The notes under the pieces are model-generated. The model did no database searches. It had not been told where the DNA came from and worked only from the letters and a program-made list of their open reading frames with translations. The translations under genes were made by a program, and so were the position numbers. 28,605 bases of DNA, from the IMG/VR virus record IMGVR_UViG_3300020166_000087, positions 1 through 28,605 of that record; one strand, given 5' to 3'. Source of the stretch: a virus. Positions 12,118-19,541 of the stretch are shown in pieces (position 1 is the stretch's first letter; each line of letters starts with the position of its first letter).

Positions 12118-13883
12118 TATCTCGGAGTTGTAAAGTCACGGGGTTCGAGGAAGCCACGGTTCACCATATCGCGGGGGCGCTGGGCGACCTTCGGGTCGTT
12201 AGGCTGTAGCCTTTGCGCATCGGGACCAGCGGCGCGGATAATCTTCTGCGCTTGGTTCACCGAGACCTTCTTGTTGTTCTTCTTGAGGTACGTCCTGCGG
12301 GACCAGAAGTGACGACATGACCCACCTCCCTTATAGAAGAATAGGTTGTACGTATTGGCACCCTCTGGACCCCATCCGGGATTGACGGCGCGGTTTGAGG
12401 CTCCCAAAATGTCTTCCTTCCTGTAGACCTTCTTCGCGTTCATCATCTTCCGGCAAAACTGCCTGCTCTTATTGTCCGGCTGAGACCCAGCGTAGGAGTA
12501 CCGGACTTTGATGAGGTCGGTGTCTTGCTCGGACTTGCCAGCAGGGTTGGACGATGGCACCCGCGCAAAGGTCCACAGCGCATCAAACTCTTGCTCCCTG
12601 TCGTAATCCACCTCCCGCTCGTCTATGAGCTCGTATTCTTCGTCCTCGTCTTCGCCACGGTCAAGCAACCAATCGGCGGCGGGGTTCAAGTCCCGTTCCG
12701 TTGCGCTCAGCTCCTGCTCGATACCTTCCTTTTCTTGGTCATCAACCGTTTGCGCTTTGACCGCTTCCACGTCGATGAAGTCGGCAGGCTTCAAGGTCTT
12801 GAAGTAGAAGTCGAGGTTGATGCCGTTGACGTTAAAAATGACCTGGAGGCCATCCAACAGGGTCCGCTGGTAGGGCTTGATGACCGTATTTTGGAAGAGG
12901 CTGAAGGCATCGCGCAATTCCTCGGCGTTGTTTCCAAACCCGCTCCCATCGCCACGTATACCAAACAGCAGGGGAGACGTTACGCGGTGGCCTGCCAATA
13001 TTTTGGTGGTGCATTCCTTCGCGAGGAACTCGTACATGCCGTCATTGTCGTTGGGGTTGACGGGGGTCAGCTGCGGCGCCGAATCGGAGCCATCGTTGAA
13101 CGAAATAAGCAGGCGCCCGGCGTTACCCGATCCGCTGAATTTGTCGTTGACGTGCCTTTCTATCGTCCTCCTCTCCTCGTCCGTAGGGACGCCGTTATTG
13201 AACGACAACAACATAGAAGGGAAGAGGCCGTTGCGGATATTGTTCAGGTGGAAAGAACTGATTTCTCTGTCGAGTTCGACGTAGTTGGTAGCTCCCACGT
13301 AATCGGGCAAGCCGTAGTAGAATATTCCGGGTTGGTAGGCCTTGATTTGATACACTACCGCCGCCTCGCTGCGGTCCTCTAAATCCAGCGCGGGGTATTT
13401 GACCGGCGCAAACCTAGGCTCCCGCATCCGTGACCAGTCCGGACTCACGTAATAGCAATCGACGCGCCCCTGACTGTCGGCGATTCCTGTCCGTACCGTA
13501 TGCGCTGGAAGAAAACGGAGCTCGGCCACCTCTGTCCTTACGCGGTTCCAAATAACCTGCACATAGCATTGCCCGTAGAGCTTCAAATCAAAGCACAGTT
13601 GGCGCATGATATCCTCGTCGGAGTTCTCTAGCAGCTTTTGCGTCTTCAGCCACTGTTCCGGCTTCTCCTCCCTGTCGGTAGCGTCTAGGCCGTCGCCGTA
13701 GATCATCTCCGAGACGCCGTTGACGACAGCGGCCTGAATACTCGAACCGAGGTAAAGGTCCCGGAGATAGTCGCCGTACTGATTATCGAAGCCATAGTCT
13801 ACCCAATCGCGGCCGGTCTTCTCCGTAAACAGAGGCAGCTCGTGCGTAGGCAGTCCGAAGACGTTGAACTCGTGCTTACTCAT
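12117..13883 (-). CDS. Portal protein with C-terminal Cys/His extension
   Basis: 588 aa from ATG 13883; an in-frame extension to 13961 is Pro-rich, out-of-frame overlap with the upstream gene, and rejected. The first 400 residues show portal features: DWVDYGFDNQYGDYL, then SIQAAVVNGVSEMIYGDGL and a long region ending in LRDAFSLFQNTVIKPYQ. The dodecameric portal forms the DNA channel at the head vertex. After an acidic linker (DRGEDEDEEYELIDE) comes a separate domain with RYSYAGS, RQFCRKMMNAKK, NPGWGPEGAN, and GGGSCRHFWSRRTY, resembling a minor-head-protein domain. Fusion of this domain to the portal is the odd feature. It overlaps the preceding gene by 8 bases. Confidence 0.85.
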   Translation of the reverse strand: MSKHEFNVFGLPTHELPLFTEKTGRDWVDYGFDNQYGDYLRDLYLGSSIQAAVVNGVSEMIYGDGLDATDREEKPEQWLKTQKLLENSDEDIMRQLCFDLKLYGQCYVQVIWNRVRTEVAELRFLPAHTVRTGIADSQGRVDCYYVSPDWSRMREPRFAPVKYPALDLEDRSEAAVVYQIKAYQPGIFYYGLPDYVGATNYVELDREISSFHLNNIRNGLFPSMLLSFNNGVPTDEERRTIERHVNDKFSGSGNAGRLLISFNDGSDSAPQLTPVNPNDNDGMYEFLAKECTTKILAGHRVTSPLLFGIRGDGSGFGNNAEELRDAFSLFQNTVIKPYQRTLLDGLQVIFNVNGINLDFYFKTLKPADFIDVEAVKAQTVDDQEKEGIEQELSATERDLNPAADWLLDRGEDEDEEYELIDEREVDYDREQEFDALWTFARVPSSNPAGKSEQDTDLIKVRYSYAGSQPDNKSRQFCRKMMNAKKVYRKEDILGASNRAVNPGWGPEGANTYNLFFYKGGGSCRHFWSRRTYLKKNNKKVSVNQAQKIIRAAGPDAQRLQPNDPKVAQRPRDMVNRGFLEPRDFTTPR

Positions 13884-14415
13884 AGTAGGTGAAGGTTTCG
13901 GCGGCGTCGGCTGCGCTGGTGTAGGTTGTCTCTTGGTACGCTTCCGTCGTTGTCGTGGCATCTTCTGTCAATAGTAGCCCGCCGTCTTCCTTGGCGAGTG
14001 AGTTTCCGGATTCTGTGAGGAGTATTCCCGTCTGCGCTCCACGCGAAAGATACCCCAATCCCGTCTCTAGGATTACGTCGGCGGCGGTGATGTCCCGAAC
14101 GTCAGACGAGGACGCCCGCTCAACGATACGGTACTGAATAAACCCCTCCGGCCATTGGGGTCCGCTGAGGTCGGCGGAAGTGTCAGCGGCCACCGTATCG
14201 GCGTCAAACGAGAACGCAGTGAAGCGGTCGGTAACTGTTACCGTGGAGGCGTTGACCATGACCGCCTTGTTTGTGGTTAGGCTGGTCAGCTCCATTCCGA
14301 GAGCTTGGATGGTCGGACCGTACTCGGCGACGTTTGCCGCGCCCCGCTTTTCCTTGGGCGTGATGTAGACCGTATTGGATACGCTGTCGGAATTGTTTTT
14401 GAAGACCAGAATCAT
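13876..14415 (-). CDS. Virion-associated protein (179 aa), possible neck or fibre adaptor
   Basis: Start at ATG 14415, just after a terminator hairpin; a longer frame from 14472 runs through that hairpin. Beta-rich: MILVFKNNSDSVSNTVYITP, then DRFTAFSFDAD, PEGFIQYRIVERASSSD and AADVILETGLGYL. The end contains two related pieces (GILLTESGN and GLLLTEDAT). I associate this pattern with small structural proteins of Bacteroidota phages whose role is not known. It is the first gene after the capsid terminator and leads into the portal. Confidence 0.6.
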   Translation of the reverse strand: MILVFKNNSDSVSNTVYITPKEKRGAANVAEYGPTIQALGMELTSLTTNKAVMVNASTVTVTDRFTAFSFDADTVAADTSADLSGPQWPEGFIQYRIVERASSSDVRDITAADVILETGLGYLSRGAQTGILLTESGNSLAKEDGGLLLTEDATTTTEAYQETTYTSAADAAETFTYYE

Positions 14416-14436
14416 CTCGTAGGGGGATATAAGAAA

Positions 14437-14455
14437 GGGCCGCCAATGGCAGCCC
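14437..14455 (-). terminator. Intrinsic terminator after the capsid genes
   Basis: On the minus strand, GGGCTGCC (14455..14448), loop ATT, then GGCGGCCC (14444..14437): an 8-base stem with one G-U pair, followed by TTTCTTAT. It lies between the 202-aa virion gene and the next start. It would reduce read-through so that capsid-region transcripts exceed portal transcripts. Confidence 0.75.
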
Positions 14456-14484
14456 CTTCCCAAAACACACAAAGCAACGGAGAT

Positions 14485-15093
14485 TTAACCCGTAGTGACA
14501 GTCACGTTTCCAGGTGTCGTCAGTCCATCGAATGGATAAACTGCGGTACCGATTCCGGCGGTAGCTTCGAGGAGGTAGTACGGAGCAGGCTCACGACCGG
14601 CGAAGGTCATGGTGCTTCCTGACATCTCATTGCGAGCAGCGCCAGAGGTAATCGTTCCCCCGTTTAGGTCCATCCCGTAGGTGGCACCGAAGAGGAACAC
14701 GTTATCGTTGTTGTCCAAGACAAAGATTTGAGAACGGTTGCGGCTGATGAGCCGGATCTGTTCGGGGTCTTGTTCTTGGTTCTTCTGAAGCACTACGTTC
14801 AACGTCTGCTCAAAGAGAGACGCGCCCGTAGCGGGGTCAGATTGGACGTTGACGGTGAAGGAAGACAAGTCCGGGCGAAGGTCGTACTGGAGTACAGTCA
14901 TCGCGGGGAGGTCGGTTACGGTAAAGCTCTCGCCGGAGGCGGTCGCTACCGTTGCCGATCCTGCCGTTCCATCACCCGTCCCGGCGGCGGTCACAAGTCC
15001 GTCGGCAAAGTCACTCACGAAGTAAATCCGTGAGAGACCTCCGAGGGCGTCCTTGCAATCCAGCGCGCGGCCGAGGGTGATAGTACAGGCCAT
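14485..15093 (-). CDS. Virion structural protein (202 aa), possible tail tube
   Basis: Begins MACTITLGRALDCKDALGG, a start I recall from a family of Bacteroidota phage structural proteins. Middle segments such as FEQTLNVVLQKNQEQDPE and QIFVLDNNDNVFLFGATYG are beta-rich. GGTITSGAARNEMSGSTMTF near the end is also characteristic. Tail tube proteins have similar size and composition, but its place directly after the major capsid gene could also mean a decoration or head-tail protein. Three bases separate it from the capsid stop, and a terminator follows. Confidence 0.65.
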   Translation of the reverse strand: MACTITLGRALDCKDALGGLSRIYFVSDFADGLVTAAGTGDGTAGSATVATASGESFTVTDLPAMTVLQYDLRPDLSSFTVNVQSDPATGASLFEQTLNVVLQKNQEQDPEQIRLISRNRSQIFVLDNNDNVFLFGATYGMDLNGGTITSGAARNEMSGSTMTFAGREPAPYYLLEATAGIGTAVYPFDGLTTPGNVTVTTG

Positions 15094-15096
15094 GTC

Positions 15097-16074
15097 TTAG
15101 GTGAATGCGAATCCTACCACGCCATCTGTTGGCACGGCTACGTTGACACCGACGGCGAAGTTCATCGTGGCTTTCACGTTGTCGCTACCGTCGTACTGAT
15201 AGACAGGAATCAAAGCAGCGGCCTCGTTGCCTGTGTAGGCATTGGTTCCGACTACGATGTTCTCTGGATAGGTAAACGCAATCGCGTCAGCCGTTCCGAT
15301 ACCTGCTGTTGGGTACACTGGGTATCCGAGGTAGCTTGCGCCGCTCAGGTCCTGGTTGTATCCCGCTCCGGTATTCTGCGCAGCTTGGGCCTGCTGGAAG
15401 AACGCATAAGCCTCGTATCCGATGTAGAAACCGGCTCCGGGCTTCAGCATGATTCCGGGGGTAGCGGCGACACCTGCGAATACCTTGTCCATCTCGCCGA
15501 GGATATTGCCGGCGGTAAAGGCGGCGGCAGTTGTTACCTGAGCAAAGGAACCCATGGCAGAATTGTCGATACCAAGCTCGTCGATGACTCCGTCGTTAGA
15601 CAAGAGACCCAAGCCCCAAATTCCGGGATCGGCAGCGTCTCCAGCCCACAAGAGCGTTTCGAGGTTCTGTCCAGCTTTAGCAGCTACAGAGGAAAGCAAG
15701 AACTCAGCGAAGGCAGGGGGAATCTGACCGTCCCGGCGCATACGACCTTGAGCGGCAATAAACGTTGGGAAGATGGTCTTCCGGCAAATCGTCTCCTTGA
15801 CCATCAAGTCGTTGAGCGTTACAATCTGCTCGGTGAGCGAGGTGTTGGCCCCGTCCGTACCTGCACAATCGGCGGCTTGGATGACGTCGGTGAGTCCGAG
15901 GTTAGAAATAACCGCCTTGTGGACGACGCCCTCGATGAGGCGGCAGCGGTTGTTCGTGATGGTCTCCGCACCGGTGACGGCGGCGGTAACGTACGGCAGT
16001 GCCAACTCACCCGCGTAGGTGTTGTCGGTCACCGTAATGTCGAAGTCGTACTTCTTACTTTTTACAGGATTCAT
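15097..16074 (-). CDS. Major capsid protein
   Basis: 325 aa. It follows a scaffold-like gene by a four-base overlap, and the putative protease precedes that. The composition (rich in Ala, Gly, Thr, Val) and the layout suit an HK97-fold shell protein. Segments include TICRKTIFPTFIAAQG and PPAFAEFLLSSVAAKAGQNL in the first half, PGIMLKPGAGFYIGYEAYAF mid-way, and ALIPVYQYDGSDNVKATMNF near the end. The gene ends with GVVGFAFT. Several hundred copies should build the head. A terminator lies one gene downstream. Confidence 0.85.
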   Translation of the reverse strand: MNPVKSKKYDFDITVTDNTYAGELALPYVTAAVTGAETITNNRCRLIEGVVHKAVISNLGLTDVIQAADCAGTDGANTSLTEQIVTLNDLMVKETICRKTIFPTFIAAQGRMRRDGQIPPAFAEFLLSSVAAKAGQNLETLLWAGDAADPGIWGLGLLSNDGVIDELGIDNSAMGSFAQVTTAAAFTAGNILGEMDKVFAGVAATPGIMLKPGAGFYIGYEAYAFFQQAQAAQNTGAGYNQDLSGASYLGYPVYPTAGIGTADAIAFTYPENIVVGTNAYTGNEAAALIPVYQYDGSDNVKATMNFAVGVNVAVPTDGVVGFAFT

Positions 16075-16733
16075 GAGAACTGGGAAATTACATTGAAGGC
16101 GCGATCTACGCCGGTGAGGTTGGGGTCAATTTCTTTGCTGAATTCAGCCTTCGGCAGAACGCGGTCGGGTTGTGCTGCGGGCTGTTCTTCGAGCTTGGCA
16201 AGTCGTGCGCTGATAGCTTCGAGGGCGACCGTCATCTGGTCGGTGATTGCTGAGAGGTGCGCCGACATCTCGACGGGCGCTTCTGTCTGCATCTCTTCTT
16301 TCTCTTCTTCCTTGGCTTCGACCTCCTCAGCGGGGGCCATTGCTTCCTTCACCACCTCGACAATCTCGGCGGCTACTTCGGGAGAGATTTGGAACTTGTC
16401 GACGAGGGCGGCCTTGACCGCTGCCATTTCGTCCTTCTCTTCTTCGTGGTCTGCGGCCTCGACTTTCTCCTCTTTGTCTTCCATCATCTCGACGACGGCA
16501 GAGTTTTCGTCTACGGTCACTTGCCCACCGTCGGACAGTTCATACGATCCAGCCTCTAGGGGAGCAGCTTCGCCGTCCTCGCTCATAACGCGAACAGGGG
16601 CGCCCGCGCTGAACGCTTCGGCTTCGGTGGCAATTACGCGCCCATCATTTAGGCGGGCTTCGGCGTAGAGGTCTTGGCGTTCTGCCTCTACGACAGAGCG
16701 GACGGCCTCCTTGAGTTTCTCAATTACTGACAT
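16071..16733 (-). CDS. Capsid scaffold-like protein
   Basis: 220 aa. Acidic and coiled-coil rich, with a long Glu/Lys region (residues 80-155, for example VVEMMEDKEEKVEAADHEEE and EEVEAKEEEKEEMQTEA). The C-terminal helix reads ITDQMTVALEAISARLAKLE and the end VDRAFNVISQFS. This composition and its place between the protease and the major capsid gene are typical of scaffolding proteins that guide shell assembly and are later degraded. An N-terminal beta-like part (LNDGRVIATEAEAFSAGAPV) is less usual for a scaffold and may anchor or regulate it. It starts 33 bases after the protease stop. Confidence 0.75.
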   Translation of the reverse strand: MSVIEKLKEAVRSVVEAERQDLYAEARLNDGRVIATEAEAFSAGAPVRVMSEDGEAAPLEAGSYELSDGGQVTVDENSAVVEMMEDKEEKVEAADHEEEKDEMAAVKAALVDKFQISPEVAAEIVEVVKEAMAPAEEVEAKEEEKEEMQTEAPVEMSAHLSAITDQMTVALEAISARLAKLEEQPAAQPDRVLPKAEFSKEIDPNLTGVDRAFNVISQFS

Positions 16734-16766
16734 GATGGAGTTTCTAACGGTCGATATAACGCCGAT

Positions 16767-17513
16767 TTATTCGTTTGGAAGTAGGGGGTCGAGCTGCTCG
16801 TGGTTCTCGCACGGCATAAACAACGCCCGGCCGTTAATGTCGTGGGCGTGGTGGCCTTCACAACCTAGGGCCGAGGCCATCAACTCAGCTTCGAGCGGGG
16901 TGCCGAAAAGGGGCTTGCCATCAAGGAACGCGATAGGCTCCAGCACGTCACGCACGGCGGCGGCGATGGTCTCTATCGTTACGTCTTCCATCTTCACGAG
17001 CTTGTCGATGAAGTACCCTTCGATGCTGAAGCCCCGGTATTTCTTGTCCTTGACATCGGCCCACACGTCGCCGTTGGTGACACGTACCGAAACCATCCAC
17101 GTACCCTCCGGGACATCGAACCCATATACGGCGGCCTTGTCGCGGTCCTTGTCTGCCACAATCCAAGACTCGAAGATGGAGAGCCCGTCGACCTTGGTCT
17201 GGTGCTCTACGGTATACTCTCCGTTGCGCTTCTGACGCATAAAAAGCTCCGCAGCCTGCTGTACCGTCTCCGTCGAGAAGTAGACCTCGAACTCTTCCTG
17301 CTTGCTCTCGTCCCAACGCGGGATCATCTTATCCGGAATCAAAGCCGGACCGACCAAGAGCTGCTTGTCTTCGTCGACCTTGGCGAGGGTCAGCTTTTGG
17401 TCCTTGTTGAAGTACACGAAATTTTCCTCTATAGCGGGGAACTTGACGAGGCTGATAGCCTCTACTCCGAAATCTTCCTGTTCCTCGTCAATCAATAGCT
17501 CGACCGTTCTCAT
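16767..17513 (-). CDS. XkdF-like prohead serine protease
   Basis: 248 aa. The conserved order of the XkdF family is visible: LVGPALIPDKMIPR (53-66), YFSTETVQQAAELF (78-91), EH (103-104) and ESWIVADKDRDKA (115-127). GTWMVSVRVTNGDVW (137-151) and GFSIEGYF (161-168) follow. H104 and S163 are candidate catalytic residues by analogy. The enzyme should cut the scaffold and capsid N-termini during head maturation. A C-terminal extension carries C218, H221, H222, H224, C235 and H238, possibly a metal site. It is coupled to the tape measure gene by ATGA. Confidence 0.85.
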   Translation of the reverse strand: MRTVELLIDEEQEDFGVEAISLVKFPAIEENFVYFNKDQKLTLAKVDEDKQLLVGPALIPDKMIPRWDESKQEEFEVYFSTETVQQAAELFMRQKRNGEYTVEHQTKVDGLSIFESWIVADKDRDKAAVYGFDVPEGTWMVSVRVTNGDVWADVKDKKYRGFSIEGYFIDKLVKMEDVTIETIAAAVRDVLEPIAFLDGKPLFGTPLEAELMASALGCEGHHAHDINGRALFMPCENHEQLDPLLPNE

Positions 17514-19381
17514 AGCGTCGTTTGAATTTGTAGCTCTCTGTTGAGTGCTTGCTTGTTCGATATCTCGTTCTCTACAACATATGCGCGGACAGGTTCCGGT
17601 GTGAGGTTCTGCTGATTCGGCACCAACGTACCCACGTCAACACCGACCGATTGGATACCTCCACCGCCTGCGCCCCCGCCACCCGCTGCGCCGCCTGAAG
17701 AAGCGCCCCCGGTAAACTGTTGCGACTTGATTGCGGCCACCTTTGCCAGACCCGCAGCCACGGCCACACCTGCGGCAATTTGCGCACGGATAGGAGCGTC
17801 GGGGCTCGGTATAGCCAGCTGTGAGGCGTATGCCTTTTGTGCTGCTGCGTATGTAGAGACCAGTGTCTCGGCGATGCTCAAGGCCTGGTTTCTCTTGAAC
17901 GCTTTCCTCTGTCCTTCCTCGGTGTCCTTGGCGAAGGTTTTGTTTAAGGTGGTGAGGAGGTCAAACGTGCCCGCTGTAGCTGACTCCTTGAGTTCTGCCA
18001 TCGCCGTCTCTGCCGCTTCGGTGTCCTTCTTGCGTTGGGCGTCGGCTGCGTCGCGGATCTTCTTCGCGTCGGCTTCCTTCTTCTTTTCGGCCTCTAATTC
18101 GAGCGCGTCATACTTCGCGTCGATGTCTAGCAGCGCGAGCCGCTCGGACTCCTTGAGCTCCGCCACGAGCTCCATGTTCTCGCCGGCTTTTTCTTGCAGG
18201 GCTTGGTACTTGGCCCGCTCTTTTTCTATCTCTTGCGTCTGCGCATCCTCACGGGACAAGGCCGCTTCATCGAGTGCCTTTTGGACTTCCTGCTCGGACT
18301 TGATGATGGCAGCGGCGGCGGCTTCGGTTTCGTTGGTGCGCTGGAGCAGGAGCGTCTGCCGCTCTCCTTCGAGCCTCTTGCGCTGTTTAAGCGACCGTGT
18401 CTCCACCTCAATGACCCGCGCCTCGGCTTCTGCGACGGCCTGCTTTGTCGCTTCGTCGCTCTCGGCGAGGGCAGCCTGCTTGCGTAGTATCTCGGCCCTC
18501 TCATTAGCAAATTCCAGCTCTTTTGCTAACGTCTGTTCTTCTAAGGCTATGGCTTCATCGAGCTTAGAAATTCGTTCATCGAAGCTCTTGGTTTCGTCTT
18601 CTACTGCGAGCCTGTTTTCAGCGATCAATTTGTTTGTTGCAGCCCTTACTGTGAGATGTTCGCGCTCTGAGACCATGAGGTCGTTCATGCGCTTCTCCAA
18701 TGCTCCGGCGGCCTTGGCGCTCTTGGTAGCTTCGACGGCAATTTCTGCCACTCCCGTAGCCACCTGATACGCCACCGCTGTGACGGGGTTTAAGGCGAGG
18801 CCCGCGTCGACGACTTTGGTCAACCCTTCGGCGGCAGTGTTTGCGGCTTTGCTGAAGTCACCCTCGAAGGCTTGCTTGATTGCCGTACCGAGTAGCCCAA
18901 GGCCCTCCATCAACTGTTCGACCTTGGAGATGACGAACGTTTGGATGTCGTCAGCCAGTCCCTTGATAGTTTCGCGGGGGTTGTTGAACGCCTCAAAGAT
19001 GAACTCCCCGACACCGATTACGGAGTCCATGAGTTTGTCCATGACAGCCCCCAGCGTGGCCGTAATTACCCGGAGCTGCTGGGCGCCGCGTTCCGTCCTC
19101 TTGAAGTATTGAATGAGCGATCCTACAGCCACGACCAAGGCACCGATCCCGGTGGCCATAATCGCGCCCCGAAGGGTCTTCATGCCGACGGCCATACCGC
19201 GCACGCCAGCGATTCCCGCCTTGAGTTTAGACGGCAGCCCACCGAGCACCTTGTCCAGCGTTCCGAAAGCCTGCGACCCGGAGGTCTGGGCGTCGTTCAT
19301 GCTGTCGGTTAACCCTTCGACTTGGTTAGTCGCTTGGTCGACTCCGGTGACCTTTACTTTTATTTCGTAGTCCTGCGCCAT
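17510..19381 (-). CDS. Tail tape measure protein
   Basis: 623 aa from ATG 19381 (MAQDYEIKVKVTGVD); a start at 19441 is possible but less likely. The N-terminal 200 residues include a hydrophobic segment (GAIMATGIGALVVAVGSLI, about 75-95). Residues 230-480 form a long coiled coil rich in Glu, Lys, Ala and Arg. The end is Gly-rich (QFTGGASSGGAAGGG). This is the classic tape measure layout, setting tail length and entering the host envelope at DNA injection. The gene overlaps the protease by ATGA and the 71-aa gene upstream by 56 bases. The size implies a medium-length siphovirus tail. Confidence 0.88.
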   Translation of the reverse strand: MAQDYEIKVKVTGVDQATNQVEGLTDSMNDAQTSGSQAFGTLDKVLGGLPSKLKAGIAGVRGMAVGMKTLRGAIMATGIGALVVAVGSLIQYFKRTERGAQQLRVITATLGAVMDKLMDSVIGVGEFIFEAFNNPRETIKGLADDIQTFVISKVEQLMEGLGLLGTAIKQAFEGDFSKAANTAAEGLTKVVDAGLALNPVTAVAYQVATGVAEIAVEATKSAKAAGALEKRMNDLMVSEREHLTVRAATNKLIAENRLAVEDETKSFDERISKLDEAIALEEQTLAKELEFANERAEILRKQAALAESDEATKQAVAEAEARVIEVETRSLKQRKRLEGERQTLLLQRTNETEAAAAAIIKSEQEVQKALDEAALSREDAQTQEIEKERAKYQALQEKAGENMELVAELKESERLALLDIDAKYDALELEAEKKKEADAKKIRDAADAQRKKDTEAAETAMAELKESATAGTFDLLTTLNKTFAKDTEEGQRKAFKRNQALSIAETLVSTYAAAQKAYASQLAIPSPDAPIRAQIAAGVAVAAGLAKVAAIKSQQFTGGASSGGAAGGGGAGGGGIQSVGVDVGTLVPNQQNLTPEPVRAYVVENEISNKQALNRELQIQTTL

Positions 19382-19541
19382 TGCGTACTCCTTGAAGGAC
19401 TTTGCGCCACCATGACGACGCGCCCCATTCATAGTATCCATATAACAGAAGGCAATCGGGGTCGCCCCGAAGCTCGTATTCTGCCGATACTTGGAGGACG
19501 CGAGGTACGGCCTTTCCTACTCCGTCGAGGTAGTCCTTCAT
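19326..19541 (-). CDS. Small protein (71 aa) before the tape measure gene
   Basis: Not recognised. The ATG at 19541 overlaps the stop of the large tail gene (ATGA), matching the coupling used throughout. The first 45 residues look natural (MKDYLDGVGKAVPRVLQVSA, then CLLLYGYYEWGASSWW). The last 20 residues overlap the tape measure start in another frame and are basic and low in structure (LRNKSKGHRSRPSD). It might be a tail assembly factor, as small genes often precede tape measures. Alternatively, translation may shift into the frame opening at 19441. Confidence 0.55.
   Translation of the reverse strand: MKDYLDGVGKAVPRVLQVSAEYELRGDPDCLLLYGYYEWGASSWWRKVLQGVRNGAGLRNKSKGHRSRPSD

Noticed and set aside
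12525-13382. Plus-strand open frame opposite the portal gene
   Set aside because: Antisense shadow with no recognisable motif, and the portal is clear.
15385-16668. Long plus-strand open frame (427 codons) opposite capsid and scaffold genes
   Set aside because: Antisense to two well-supported genes, no promoter or coupled neighbours, Ser/Val-rich mirror composition expected from GC-rich complementary sequence.
17727-18767. Plus-strand open frame (346 codons) opposite the tape measure
   Set aside because: Ser/Ala repeats are the reverse complement of the coiled-coil coding sequence; no sign of an independent gene.
19382-19441. Longer tape measure start at 19441
   Set aside because: The extra 20 residues look out of frame and overlap the small gene; the ATG at 19381 gives a natural N-terminus.
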